Positions 1-8,282 of a DNA stretch of 64,000 bases are shown in pieces. The notes beneath the pieces are model-generated. The model worked only from the letters and a program-made list of their open reading frames with translations. It was not told the DNA's origin and searched no databases. Source of the stretch: Halobacteriales archaeon QS_4_69_225 (GTDB taxonomy: Archaea > Halobacteriota > Halobacteria > Halobacteriales > Haloarculaceae). A program made the position numbers and the translations under genes. Within the stretch, counting starts at the first letter, position 1. Each line of letters starts with the position of its first letter. The DNA lies in assembly GCA_003020965.1 (NCBI GenBank), contig PXRL01000022.1, positions 62,001 through 126,000 of the forward strand. The letters are read 5' to 3'.

Positions 1-32
1 GCTGACGCCGGTGTGCCGCCGCCAGCCGGAGC

Positions 33-235
33 GCCCGGCCTCGCGGGTCACTTCGCTCCCCGCTATTCAGTCGGCGGCCTCGCTACCGCTCGGCCGCCCG
101 GCCTCCCGAATCGCTCTGCTCTCCGCTCGTTCACTCGGCGGCCTCGCTGTCGCTCGGCTGCCCGGCCTCACGGGTCACTCCGTTCCCCGCTCGTTCACTC
201 GGCGGCCTCGCTACCGCTCGGCCGCCCGGCCCACT
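33..235. repeat. Imperfect 64-bp tandem repeat at the 3' end of the helicase gene
   Basis: Three and a half copies of a 64-bp unit. The same phrase (about TCACTCGGCGGCCTCGCT) begins at 67, 131 and 195, so the period is exactly 64. The copy at 195 holds the stop codon and last residues of the minus-strand helicase gene; the two downstream copies repeat that terminus outside the gene. Because 64 is not a multiple of 3, the array cannot extend the reading frame. Confidence 0.75.
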
Positions 236-2876
236 CCAGCATCCGCTCGTAAAACGGCCGGCTCCGGAGGGCGGCCTCGTCGCCGACCAGCACGAGCGCC
301 CGCTTGGCCCGCGTCAGCGCGACGTTCACCCGGCGGTGGTCATCGAAGATCGGGCTGTCGAGATCGCCGGTCGCCACGAACGAGACGACGATCACCTCCT
401 TGGCCGACCCCTGGAACCGGTCGACGGTGTCGACGGTCGCGGCGTCGAGCCGCTTCGATATCTCCGCCACCTGCGCCCGGAACGGCGCGATGACGCCGAT
501 GTCGTCGGCGTCGACGCCCGCGGCGCGGAACGCGTCGACGACCTCGGCGACCCGGTCGGCCTCCGTCGGGTTGGAGTTGCCCGCCGCGGCCCCGTCGGGG
601 TCGACGAACGACACCGGGTCGGACAGCGCCGACGGCAACGCCTCGGGGTCGACGCCCGGCAGGTCCGCGAGCCGCCGGCCGGCCACCTCGCCGGAGGCCG
701 GCCGCAGTTGGCCGTCGTAGAACTCCCGACTCGGGAAGTACTGCACGCGCTGGCTCATCCGGTACTGCCGGTCCAAGGTTACGCCGGCCTCGGGGTGGTC
801 GTCGATGAGCCGCTCGAACAGCGACTCCCGGAGCTCGTTTTCCGCGCGAACCACGGGCGGCAGCTGACGGTGGTCGCCGACGAGGACGAACCGGTCGGCG
901 AGGTTCGTCGCCAGGAAGGTTCCGGGCTCGGCGAGCTGGCCGGCCTCGTCGACGACGGCGACGTCGAAGGACTGCGCCTTCAGCGCTCGCGAGCCGCAGG
1001 CCGCCGTCGTCGCCGCGACCACGCGGGCCTCGTCCAGCGCCGCCGCCCGCTCTTCGGGATCGCCGGCCCGCTCCAGCCGGTAGGACTGCATGTCCTCGCG
1101 GACGCCGGACTCCGAGCCCCACCGGACGACGTCGGTGAACCCCTGGGCTTCCAGCGCCTCGATTGCGTTGTCGACCGCGCGGTTCGTGAACGCCGACAGC
1201 AGCACCCGCCGGCCGTCGGCGACCAGCGCCCGGACCGTCCGCGCCAGCGTGTACGTCTTGCCCGTCCCCGGCGGGCCATGAACGAGCGCGAAGTCCTGGG
1301 CGTTCAACGCCGCGTTGACCGCCTCGTTCTGAGCGTCGTTGTTGTCGATGTAGACGCCGCGGTCGTCGTCGAAGGCGGGGTCGCGGCGGCCGAAAAGGAC
1401 GTCCTTCCGGTCCTCGTCGCCGCGGAGGATCGCGTCGTGCAGCGCCGTCAGCTGGCGATCGACGCCGATCTCCGAGGGGTAGACGTCGAGCCGCCGGAGC
1501 TCGAAGGGCTCGTCGGCGACGACGGTCACCTCCTCGCCGAGCCGCTCGACGGTCGCCAGCTCGGCGGTGCCGCGGGTCGGGTGGCCGTCGCTGGCCAGCA
1601 CCCGGTCGTCCTCGCGGATCTTCGAGACGGCGTCGCCGGTCCGGCGGGCCCGGAGCCGCCAGCGGCCGCCGTCGAGTGACTCCCGGCCGAGGGGCTCGAG
1701 GTCGACGAGCGCGCGGTCGTCGTCGACCCGCTCGGCGGCGGTCTGCTCCCACAGCTTCCGGTACTCGGCGTGGACCTCGCGGCGCTCCTCCTCGATCGCC
1801 CGGTAGAGCCGCTCGAAGTACGCTTGCTCGGCGTCGGGCACCGGCTCGCCGACGCGGCCGGCCTTCGACTCCTGGTCGAGCCGGCCCGCCACGACCATGC
1901 AGGTGTCCCGCTCGAAGCAGTACTCGCACTTCGCGTCGGCCTCGTACCCCGTCGGCACCGTCAGGTCGTACTCGGCGGCGGCGATCTCGTTGCGTTGCCG
2001 GAGGACGTACTTCAGGAGCCCCGGCCCGACGGAGAAGTCCTTGGCCGGCGAGAGGTCCCCGGAGGCGTCGCCGCGGTCCAGCGTCGTGTTCTTCGTGTAC
2101 AGTAGCGTCCCGGTGTCCGGCGCCGTCGCGACGTCGTCGGCCAGCAGCAGCGCGTAGCAGGCCGCCTGGATCTTGTCGTGAAACCGCGGCTCCCGGCCGG
2201 TGTTCTTGCCGGTCTTCAGCTCGACCGGCGCCCCCCGGCGGACGGCGTCGGCCCGGCCCTTGATTCCGAACCGCTCGGAGACGAGCGTCTGCTCGGAGCG
2301 CCAGGAGTCCTCGTCGGTCAGCGCCCCCTGCTCGAGCCACCCCTCGATGGCGGCGGCGTTGGCCCGGACGTCGTCGGCGACGGCCTCGGCGGACTCCCCG
2401 AGCAGGCCCAACTCGAGGGCCGCCTCCGCGACCCGCTCGTCGACGCTGTCCTCCAGGTCCCGGCCCCGCAGCAGGTCGCCGAACACCTCGTGGACGATCG
2501 TTCCCCTCGCGACCGGGTACTTCAGCGGGACGCCGGAGAGCTTGTTCAGGTAGTAGATCCGGGGACACTGCACCCACCCCCGGACGTCGGTCACGTCGAC
2601 GAGGAAGTCGGGCTCGATGACGACGGCGGAGTCGCCGGTCGTCGCGTACTGCGTCTCGCCGCGGAACTCCCGCTCGTCGGCGTCGGTGACCAGCAGCCCC
2701 ATCCCCGGCTCCAGCAGCTCCGCCGTGCCGGTCCACTTGCCCCACAGCGTCACCTGGACCGGCTCGCCGGCCCCGCGGTCGGGCCGGACGACCACCTCCG
2801 CCAGCTCCGAACTCCCGTTGGAGGTCTCGACGGTCCGCGGCTCGCGCGCCTCGACGACAGGTCCCCGTATCTGCAC
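195..2876 (-). CDS. Dna2/Cas4-like nuclease fused to a superfamily 1B helicase
   Basis: 893 aa from a GTG start. The N-terminal half is a Cas4/RecB-type PD-(D/E)XK nuclease with Asp210, Glu219 and Lys221 (VELKTG). Four cysteines suited to a 4Fe-4S cluster (Cys104, 317, 320, 326) bracket it, as in Dna2 and Cas4. The C-terminal half is a UPF1/Dna2-type helicase: Walker A GPPGTGKT near 534-541, then DEAG, GDHRQLPP, QYRMS, a Q-rich motif V and NVALTRAK. By family it should process 5' flaps or ends in replication and repair. The reading frame stays open to 3953, but that extension runs antisense to the next gene and across a decayed region, so the start at 2876, where the domain begins, was chosen. 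It is divergent from the gene at 3405. Confidence 0.9.
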   Translation of the reverse strand: MQIRGPVVEAREPRTVETSNGSSELAEVVVRPDRGAGEPVQVTLWGKWTGTAELLEPGMGLLVTDADEREFRGETQYATTGDSAVVIEPDFLVDVTDVRGWVQCPRIYYLNKLSGVPLKYPVARGTIVHEVFGDLLRGRDLEDSVDERVAEAALELGLLGESAEAVADDVRANAAAIEGWLEQGALTDEDSWRSEQTLVSERFGIKGRADAVRRGAPVELKTGKNTGREPRFHDKIQAACYALLLADDVATAPDTGTLLYTKNTTLDRGDASGDLSPAKDFSVGPGLLKYVLRQRNEIAAAEYDLTVPTGYEADAKCEYCFERDTCMVVAGRLDQESKAGRVGEPVPDAEQAYFERLYRAIEEERREVHAEYRKLWEQTAAERVDDDRALVDLEPLGRESLDGGRWRLRARRTGDAVSKIREDDRVLASDGHPTRGTAELATVERLGEEVTVVADEPFELRRLDVYPSEIGVDRQLTALHDAILRGDEDRKDVLFGRRDPAFDDDRGVYIDNNDAQNEAVNAALNAQDFALVHGPPGTGKTYTLARTVRALVADGRRVLLSAFTNRAVDNAIEALEAQGFTDVVRWGSESGVREDMQSYRLERAGDPEERAAALDEARVVAATTAACGSRALKAQSFDVAVVDEAGQLAEPGTFLATNLADRFVLVGDHRQLPPVVRAENELRESLFERLIDDHPEAGVTLDRQYRMSQRVQYFPSREFYDGQLRPASGEVAGRRLADLPGVDPEALPSALSDPVSFVDPDGAAAGNSNPTEADRVAEVVDAFRAAGVDADDIGVIAPFRAQVAEISKRLDAATVDTVDRFQGSAKEVIVVSFVATGDLDSPIFDDHRRVNVALTRAKRALVLVGDEAALRSRPFYERMLEWAGRPSGSEAAE

Positions 2877-2959
2877 GTCCCCCTCCAGCGCCCTCGGCGG
2901 AAAAACGCTATCGGTCGCCGGGAGTAGTTCCCTTCTGCCGGCGAGCACCGCCGGACACG

Positions 2960-3362
2960 TCACTGAACCGGCTCCGAGCCGCCGTCGACGTCGTCGCCCT
3001 GCTGGCGGCCGTGGCGACGCCGCGGTGCCGCTCGCCGCCGGGAGCGACGGCGCCTTCCGCCGCGCGATCGTCAGGTCGAACCCCCTGGCAGCGGTCCTCG
3101 CCGGCAACGGCGCCACTCGATCGTCACCGCCGACGTACCGCGGTTCGCGGCGAGCGTCGTCGCCGGCGTCATCGGGCCGTGGCTCGTCGCGGCGCCGCTC
3201 ATCCACGACGTCGGGGCCGCCACCGTCGGCGCACGGACGACGGGGATGCCGCTCGCGATGACGGCCGGTTGCACCGCTTTCGGCGCCGTCGAGTCGGGGG
3301 TCCCTGGCTCCGACTCCGGCTCCGGCTCCGTGCCGGCGGCCGCCGACGAGTTCGACGATTGA
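2960..3362 (+). pseudogene. Possible remnant of a small membrane protein gene
   Basis: The 528-bp gap between the divergent genes contains stretches that read as protein in successive frames: RLRAAVDVVALLAAVA, then RAIVRSNPLAAVLAGN, then PRFAASVVAGVIGPWLVAAP running to a stop at 3360-3362. Each piece is hydrophobic and GC3-rich, as real genes here are. No single frame joins them and no start codon is seen. This suggests a frameshifted membrane protein gene. The family is not recognised. Confidence 0.3.
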
Positions 3363-3404
3363 CAGGGTCGATAGCTTCTTTTCCGCGCCGGACCTACCGT
3401 CAGT

Positions 3405-3956
3405 ATGCGCGTCCGCGACTGGCAGGACATCCTCGAGGACGTCGTCGAGTCGGATGCCGACCCCGGCGGCTGGCGCGCCGTCGCCGGCGACCGCCGCGGC
3501 GGGCCCGGCGAGGACATGTTCCTCGGGCACCCGTCGGCCGGGGTCTATCAGCTGAAGACGTTCGCCAAGAACCCCCACGAGGTGCGGGGGGTCGGCTCCC
3601 GCGTCGCCCGGAAGGTCGACGACGAACTCGACCCACTGCTGCCGACGGACGACGCCGACGGGCTGTTCGGTGTCAACGACGGCGTCGACGGCGAGGACGC
3701 CGCGAGGGAGCGGGCGAAGGACCTCGAGGCGGTGCTCGAGACCCACGCCGACGCCCCGACGACGCCGGACGCCCTCTTCGAGGACGTGATGGACGCACTC
3801 GACAGCCCCGCCTTCGGACCGATGGAGTACGACATGTACGACCGCCCGGAGGAGCTGGAGACGCTGGGCGACACCTTCGAGGAGGCCGAGGAACTGCTGT
3901 CGAGCGAGCTGGACGACCTCATCGAGGACAGCGACGTCGGCCGCGGGTTCCACTGA
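3405..3956 (+). CDS. Conserved haloarchaeal acidic protein, unknown function
   Basis: 183 aa, strongly acidic, with no membrane segment, signal peptide or cysteine. The N-terminal third is mixed alpha/beta (RVRDWQDILEDVVE; YQLKTFAKNPHEVRGVGSRV). The C-terminal half is helical and Glu/Asp-rich (PEELETLGDTFEEAEELL). The ATG at 3405 is the first in the frame and follows an AT-rich stretch (AGCTTCTTTTCC) by about 25 nt, suiting a leaderless transcript. I do not recognise the family and assign no function. It is transcribed away from the helicase gene. Confidence 0.75.
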   Translation: MRVRDWQDILEDVVESDADPGGWRAVAGDRRGGPGEDMFLGHPSAGVYQLKTFAKNPHEVRGVGSRVARKVDDELDPLLPTDDADGLFGVNDGVDGEDAARERAKDLEAVLETHADAPTTPDALFEDVMDALDSPAFGPMEYDMYDRPEELETLGDTFEEAEELLSSELDDLIEDSDVGRGFH

Positions 3957-4108
3957 TTGCCGCCGGTGAACTCGGAGCGGGCGCCGCCGGCATGCAGCGC
4001 CGTCGGAGCGTCGGGGCGGACGGCAGAGTCCGGTTGGTCGGAAGCGGTGCTCGTCTCGGGGTGGCCAGCAGCGACTACCCGGGAGCTAGCGGAACGCCAG
4101 CCCGGGCG

Positions 4109-4258
4109 TCACCCGTCGGTCGCGTAGCTCCTGTAGCTCATCACCGACCCGTCGACGATGACCGTGTCGAGGCCGTGCTGGCGTTCCTGCGGCGGGACCT
4201 CGCCGACGGCTTCCGTCTCGGCGTCGCCGTAGTCGTAGGGTGTGTGACTTCCTGGCAT
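4109..4258 (-). CDS. Small 49-aa haloarchaeal protein
   Basis: A 50-codon ORF beginning MPGSHTPYDYGDAETEAVGE and ending MSYRSYATDG. Codon use is typical of the neighbours, with nearly every third base G or C. A strong TATA box (TTTATATG on the minus strand, around 4283-4288) lies about 27 nt before the ATG, so it should be a leaderless transcript. It starts 36 bp after the stop of the alpha/beta hydrolase gene on the same strand but has its own promoter. There is no recognised domain, cysteine or membrane segment. Promoter, codon bias and clean start together support a real gene. Confidence 0.6.
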   Translation of the reverse strand: MPGSHTPYDYGDAETEAVGEVPPQERQHGLDTVIVDGSVMSYRSYATDG

Positions 4259-4280
4259 ACGTACTACTGTGAGTCCCTCA

Positions 4281-4290
4281 CATATAAATC
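4281..4290 (-). promoter_or_regulatory. TATA box of the 49-aa gene
   Basis: On the minus strand GATTTATATG, centred about 27 nt upstream of the start at 4258. It lies just past the stop codon of the upstream hydrolase gene, so the small gene can be transcribed independently. Confidence 0.6.
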
Positions 4291-4294
4291 CTTG

Positions 4295-4987
4295 TCAGAG
4301 GGTGACATTCGATTCGGCGGCCGACAGCGCCTCCGTGACGACCCCGGTGGCGGCCGCCCGGTCGGCGGCGGTGAACGGCTCGTGGCGGCCCTCGTAGAGG
4401 TGAATCCGCTCCGGGGGCACGCGGTCGCCGACGCCTTGTAGGCCGACGACGGTGTCGGACAGCGACACGCAGACCCGCGCGTCGTCGCCGATCGCCGGCA
4501 GCTCCGCCTGCGCACGGCGTATCTCCCGGACGAACGCCGGCGAGACGCGGTCGGGGACCCGCCGCCACCCCCGGTCGGTCACCCGCGGGCCGACCTCCTC
4601 GCGGCCGAAGTCGACCGGGACGAGCGGCGTCGAGACGGGGAGCTTCGAGCCGAGTTCGAGTAATCGGCCGCGGAGCCGCTCGCCGTAGAACGCCCACCAC
4701 GGGCTTACGTAGACGGCACCCCGTGGTTCGAGGTGGGCAGCGACCAGCCCGCCGGCGCTGTGGCCGACGACGGTCGGCGACCCCAGGTCGTCGCGGACGC
4801 CCGCCACCGGCACGAGATAGTCCCGCTCGAAGCTGGTCGGGTTCGTCGGCAGCTCGACCAGCGTCACGCGGTAGCCCTCGTTCGCGAGCTGCTCGGCGAA
4901 CCACCGCTCGTTCGTCCCGTCGACCCGGTTGCCCCACCCCATCACGAACAGCAGGTCGTCGCCGCGGCCGAGCGCGTCCGTCTCCAT
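4295..4987 (-). CDS. Alpha/beta hydrolase
   Basis: 230 aa, cytosolic. The nucleophile elbow GHSAGG places Ser77 as the catalytic serine. A preceding FVMGWGN strand resembles the oxyanion-hole strand of the fold. The C-terminal YEGRHEPF supplies the likely catalytic His. The length fits a minimal single-domain hydrolase (RBBP9/YdeN-like or a small esterase). The substrate cannot be inferred. The ATG at 4987 is followed at once by folded sequence. It lies downstream of the HAD phosphatase on the same strand with a 47-bp gap, so co-transcription is possible. Confidence 0.8.
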   Translation of the reverse strand: METDALGRGDDLLFVMGWGNRVDGTNERWFAEQLANEGYRVTLVELPTNPTSFERDYLVPVAGVRDDLGSPTVVGHSAGGLVAAHLEPRGAVYVSPWWAFYGERLRGRLLELGSKLPVSTPLVPVDFGREEVGPRVTDRGWRRVPDRVSPAFVREIRRAQAELPAIGDDARVCVSLSDTVVGLQGVGDRVPPERIHLYEGRHEPFTAADRAAATGVVTEALSAAESNVTL

Positions 4988-5034
4988 GCGCCCGCGAGGA
5001 CACGGACGGGCATAAGCACCCCCGGCGGCGACGG

Positions 5035-5823
5035 TCAGCCGAGGACGTCCCCGAGATCGGCCAGCGAGTCGACGACGTGGTCGGGCTCGACGTCGCTTTT
5101 GGCTCCGGAACCGGGGTCGGCCCCGGTCTCGACGCCGGTCCGGACCAGCACCGTCGTCATGCCGGCTCGCTCGCCGAGGGCGACGTCGGTCTCCAGGCGG
5201 TCGCCGACGACGACGCAGCGCTCCGGCGGCGCCCCGAGCGCGTCGAGGGCGGCCCGCCGGGCGGGCTCGCTCGGCTTGCCGAACAGACGCTCCGGCTCGC
5301 GGTCGACGACCGCGCCGACGGCGCCGACGACCGCGCCGGAGCCGGGAACCAGCCCCTCCTCGGCCGGCACGAGTCGGTCCGGGTCGGTGCCGTAGAACGT
5401 CGCCCCGCCCGCGACCGCCCGGTAGCCCGCCAGCATGTCGTCGTAGTCGAACTCCCGGTCGTAGGAGACGACGAGGACGTCGGCGTCGGCCGGCACCGCC
5501 GTCAGCTTGAGGTCGGCGGCCGCCAGCTGTCGCCGCAGCCCCGGCGCGCCCACGAGGTAGATTGCGTCGTCGGCGTGTTCGTCGGCGAGATACCGGGTCG
5601 TCACCGTCCCGGCCGACAGCACCTCCGCCGGGCGGGTCTCGATGCCGAACCCCTCGAGACGGTCGACGTACTCCGCCCGCGACCGGGTCGGGTTGTTCGA
5701 GAAGAACACCGTCCGGACGCCGGCCGCCCGGAGCTCCTCGACCGCCGTCGCCGCCCCGGAAAGCAGCCGGTCGCCGCGGTAGACCGTCCCGTCGAGGTCC
5801 AGCACCGCACCGTCGTAGTCCAT
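5035..5823 (-). CDS. HAD-IIA family sugar phosphatase (NagD-like)
   Basis: 262 aa. Motif I is DLDGTVY (Asp9 nucleophile, Asp11 acid/base), motif II SNNPTRSR, the lysine motif GKPSEP and motif IV VGDRLETDV: the full subclass IIA set with a C2-type cap between. These enzymes dephosphorylate small phosphoesters such as sugar phosphates or p-nitrophenyl phosphate. The physiological substrate is unknown. The length is normal for the family. It lies between the CDGSH gene and the hydrolase, all on the minus strand with short gaps. Confidence 0.9.
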   Translation of the reverse strand: MDYDGAVLDLDGTVYRGDRLLSGAATAVEELRAAGVRTVFFSNNPTRSRAEYVDRLEGFGIETRPAEVLSAGTVTTRYLADEHADDAIYLVGAPGLRRQLAAADLKLTAVPADADVLVVSYDREFDYDDMLAGYRAVAGGATFYGTDPDRLVPAEEGLVPGSGAVVGAVGAVVDREPERLFGKPSEPARRAALDALGAPPERCVVVGDRLETDVALGERAGMTTVLVRTGVETGADPGSGAKSDVEPDHVVDSLADLGDVLG

Positions 5824-5857
5824 ACCGCCGGTACGGGGCCGGCGGGATTAACTCTCC

Positions 5858-6094
5858 CTACTCGTCGGCGAGCTCCAGCGACTCGACGACGCGGCGCTCG
5901 CCGTCGGCACCGGGCGGGTCGTACCGGTAGACGACGTCGTCGGCCTCGTCGTCGGTCCGCCGGTGGGAGCCGTCGCAGAGCGGCGGCCGCTCCGAGAGCC
6001 CACAGCGGCAGACGTACAGTTCGCCGTCGTCGCCGAGGTCGTCGGCGTCGAAGACGGCCGGCTCGGTCGCCTCGTGGCGCACCTCACGTGCCAT
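5858..6094 (-). CDS. CDGSH iron-sulfur domain protein
   Basis: 78 aa if it starts at MAREVRHE; an upstream ATG at 6178 would add 28 unstructured residues and is less likely. It carries the CDGSH signature CRCGLSERPPLCDGSH, with ligands Cys29, Cys31, Cys40 and His44 for a 2Fe-2S cluster. Single-CDGSH proteins of this size are taken as small electron carriers or Fe-S donors. There is no signal peptide or membrane anchor, so it should be cytosolic. It lies 34 bp upstream of the HAD phosphatase gene on the same strand. Confidence 0.85.
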   Translation of the reverse strand: MAREVRHEATEPAVFDADDLGDDGELYVCRCGLSERPPLCDGSHRRTDDEADDVVYRYDPPGADGERRVVESLELADE

Positions 6095-6246
6095 GTCGGC
6101 CGTCGGGTCCGCAGCGTCAAGAGGCTTGGCCGTCGGCCCCGAGCGGTGTTCGAACGAGCGATGGCCAGCCGAATACACCTCGCCGGGCGGGATGAAGGGG
6201 GCCGGGCTTTCGAAGTCCTCGACGTCACTACTCTCAGTTCAGGTCC

Positions 6247-6262
6247 GTTATCTGAACACTAC
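6247..6262. repeat. Solo copy of a repeat-family terminus
   Basis: GTTATCTGAACACTA matches, in inverted orientation, the terminus GTGTTCAGATAAGA of the element at 16496-16704. It overlaps the stop codon of the lipoprotein gene. A possible partner end (GTGTTCGAACGAGCG near 6147) is weak, so this may be a degraded copy. Confidence 0.4.
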
Positions 6263-7065
6263 CCGGTCTCGGCGGCCCGGTCGTACCACGCCGGCCGCTC
6301 GACCCGCTCGTCGCCGACGGAGTCGACGACCGCGACCCCCTGCAGTTCCGTGCCCTTCTCGGTGACGACGGTGTATCTGGCGCCCCTGACGTAGCCGTCC
6401 TCGTGGACGAGCAGCTGGACGTCGAATCGCCGGATTCCTTCGTCGACGACGTTGCCCGGAACGATCGCCCTCGGATCGGTGACCCGCTCGCTCCGGTACC
6501 GGTAGACGGTCCCGTTGTCCGTCTCGACCCGCTCCGGGGTGCCGTAGTCGACGGCGCCGAACAGCGGGTCGATGAACTCCCCGCCGCCGAACGCCTCGGG
6601 GGCGAACGGCGCGTCCGTCGCGTTGTACTGCTCGCCGTCCGGGGTCTCGACGTTGGCGTACAGCCGGTCGTTTTCGTAGTACTGCCGCCGCGTCACGACG
6701 CCGTCCTCGCGTATCTCCAGGGCCGTCTCGTCGGTCTGGTCGACCGACAGCCGGTAGCTGAACCGGCTTTCGGTCCCGTTGCCCGCCCCGACGGCGACGT
6801 CGAACCGGATGCGGTAACTGTCGTAGCCGGCGAGGGTCCCGGCGTGGGCCTCGGCGGCGGCCGTCGCGTCGGTGACGCCGTCCGGTCCGTAGCCGTCGGG
6901 GTAGTCGAAGGCCGCCGGGCCGGGCGTCGGCGTCGCCGTCGCGGTCGGCTCCGGGATTGGCGTCGCCGTCGACGGCCCGGCGCCGCCGTCGCCGAGCAGC
7001 ACCGAACAGCCGGCGAGCGAGATCACGACGACGACCGCGGCGGCGGCGACGACACGACGCTCCAT
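6259..7065 (-). CDS. Haloarchaeal lipoprotein (DUF7537-like)
   Basis: 268 aa. A signal peptide with lipobox LAGC (Cys20) indicates a lipid-anchored extracellular protein. A Thr/Pro-rich linker (residues about 28-50) leads into a beta-rich domain starting FDYPDGYGPDGV. Its paralogue is the next gene at 7228, which has the same FDYxDGxGPDGV opening and similar length, so the two arose by tandem duplication. The fold resembles LolA/LppX-type beta sheets of haloarchaeal lipoproteins; function is unknown. A TATA-like box (CTACTATAC on the minus strand) lies about 28 nt upstream of the ATG. Confidence 0.8.
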   Translation of the reverse strand: MERRVVAAAAVVVVISLAGCSVLLGDGGAGPSTATPIPEPTATATPTPGPAAFDYPDGYGPDGVTDATAAAEAHAGTLAGYDSYRIRFDVAVGAGNGTESRFSYRLSVDQTDETALEIREDGVVTRRQYYENDRLYANVETPDGEQYNATDAPFAPEAFGGGEFIDPLFGAVDYGTPERVETDNGTVYRYRSERVTDPRAIVPGNVVDEGIRRFDVQLLVHEDGYVRGARYTVVTEKGTELQGVAVVDSVGDERVERPAWYDRAAETG

Positions 7066-7119
7066 GGCCCGACGGTCCCGCCGGGCACGTATAGTAGCAC
7101 CGCCAGCGCCGTGTCCGTG

Positions 7120-7256
7120 TTCCGGTCGAGCCAGGTCCGGTCGGCTCCGGTCGGAGTCGGTCGCCTGGTCGGGGCCAGTCCGGTCTGGTTGAGCCTGATC
7201 GGTCCAGTCGAACCTGGCCGGGGCCGATCAAGCTCGGTCGGTCCAGTCCGGTTCGG
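7120..7256. repeat. Degenerate short repeats between the paralogous lipoprotein genes
   Basis: The stretch is built from variants of GGTCCRGTCSG (for example CCAGGTCCGGTCGG, CCAGTCCGGTCTGG, GGTCCAGTCGAACC) and runs into the 3' end of the second lipoprotein gene. It looks like slippage-derived DNA. No gene was seen in it. Confidence 0.5.
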
Positions 7257-8022
7257 ACACCGACGTCTCCCCGACCGCCGAGACGGTGTACTCGACGGTC
7301 AGCGTCCGCTCTTCACCGTCGACGACGTAGCCGAGTTCGTAACTCGCCGAGCGAACGACGCCGTCGGCGTCGACGGCGAACCGCCCGGAGAAGCTCGTGA
7401 TGTTTGCCGAGTCGCGGACCCCGTAGAAGGAGTCGACCCCCTCGCTGCTGTCTTTCTCGTAGACGACGACCGTGGCGCCGTCGCGGTCGCCGACCGACGC
7501 CTCGTAGCCGGAGATGTTCGACAGTAGCGGCCGGACGGGGTCGAGCGCGGTGAGGTTCTCGGCGTTGAAGGCCTGCCCTCGCCGCCGGAACGAGGTGTCG
7601 TTTTCCGTCTCCACCCGGCGGTACAGGGTGTCGTCGGTGCGGTAAATCTCGACGGTGCCGTTGGCGTTCGGCCGGTCGAACACCACCTGCTGGCCGACAC
7701 GCGTGTCGTCGAAGTCGACCCGTCCCTCGACGTCGAGGACCGTCGTCCCCTCCGCGGTGTCGAGGGTGTAGTTGTACGCCGTCGCGTAGCTCCCGGCGGC
7801 GATGAGCCCCGACTGGTGGCTCTCGACGGCCGCCGACCCGTCGACGACTCCGTCGGGGCCGAAGCCGTCGGCGTAGTCGAACGTCGAGGCGTCCGGCGTC
7901 AGGTCGGCCGTCCCGCCGACGGAGGCGCCGTCGCCGTTGCCGTCGCCGAGCAGCGCCGAGCAGCCGGCGAGCAGGACGCAGACGAGAAGAACCGACACCG
8001 CCAGCGCCGAGCGTGTTCGCAT
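7228..8022 (-). CDS. Haloarchaeal lipoprotein (DUF7537-like), paralogue
   Basis: 264 aa from the ATG that opens the signal peptide (MRTRSALAVSVLLVCVLLAG, with lipobox Cys21 next). Longer upstream reading to 8229 lacks a signal peptide at the start and crosses a repeat element, so it was rejected. The mature region opens FDYADGFGPDGVVDGSAAV like its neighbour, and several NxT/S sites suit an exported glycoprotein. Function is unknown. The 3' end overlaps the short-repeat stretch. Confidence 0.8.
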   Translation of the reverse strand: MRTRSALAVSVLLVCVLLAGCSALLGDGNGDGASVGGTADLTPDASTFDYADGFGPDGVVDGSAAVESHQSGLIAAGSYATAYNYTLDTAEGTTVLDVEGRVDFDDTRVGQQVVFDRPNANGTVEIYRTDDTLYRRVETENDTSFRRRGQAFNAENLTALDPVRPLLSNISGYEASVGDRDGATVVVYEKDSSEGVDSFYGVRDSANITSFSGRFAVDADGVVRSASYELGYVVDGEERTLTVEYTVSAVGETSVSEPDWTDRA

Positions 8023-8074
8023 ACGACCCCCTGGCGCCGTTCGGGTGAAAAGCGTAGCGGCCGCCGAGCGCGTA

Positions 8075-8230
8075 GCGTTCGGTGAGGACGAAGTAGCGTC
8101 TTTCGGGGATGACAACGGCGTGTCCGGACGCCCCCTCCCGCTCACTCGCTCTCGCCGCGCGAGCGGTCGGCCCCGTTCGAACTCCCGCCCGACGCCGGTC
8201 GACCGGCCGGCTCTCGCGTGACCGAACACC
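8075..8230. mobile_element. Short non-coding repeat element, family A copy 1 (MITE-like)
   Basis: About 155 bp between the divergent lipoprotein and nucleotidyltransferase genes. The left end GTTCGGTGA matches the inverted right end TCACGCG..ACCGAAC. The right half (GCCCGACGCCGG then GACCGGCCGGCTCTCGCGT) is nearly identical to the copies at 14567-14760 and 43253-43352. No transposase is inside. Called mobile by analogy with miniature inverted-repeat elements; no target duplication was established. Confidence 0.6.
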
Positions 8231-8252
8231 GCCAGCGCCGGAGGACGGACGC

Positions 8253-8258
8253 TTTATC
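8253..8258 (+). promoter_or_regulatory. TATA box of the nucleotidyltransferase gene
   Basis: TTTATC centred 27 nt upstream of the GTG at 8283, which supports that GTG as a leaderless start and places the promoter just outside the repeat element. Confidence 0.55.
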
Positions 8259-8282
8259 CGGTCGGCGCCGAAACTGGCGGTC

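Noticed and set aside
2877-3953. Long in-frame extension of the helicase ORF
   Set aside because: It runs antisense to the conserved gene at 3405-3956 and across a decayed region; the nuclease domain begins at the GTG at 2876.
8170-8200. tRNA T-arm-like GTTCGAACTCC inside the repeat element
   Set aside because: No acceptor stem, anticodon arm or D-arm fits around it, and the same sequence recurs in the other element copies with changes that break the loop.
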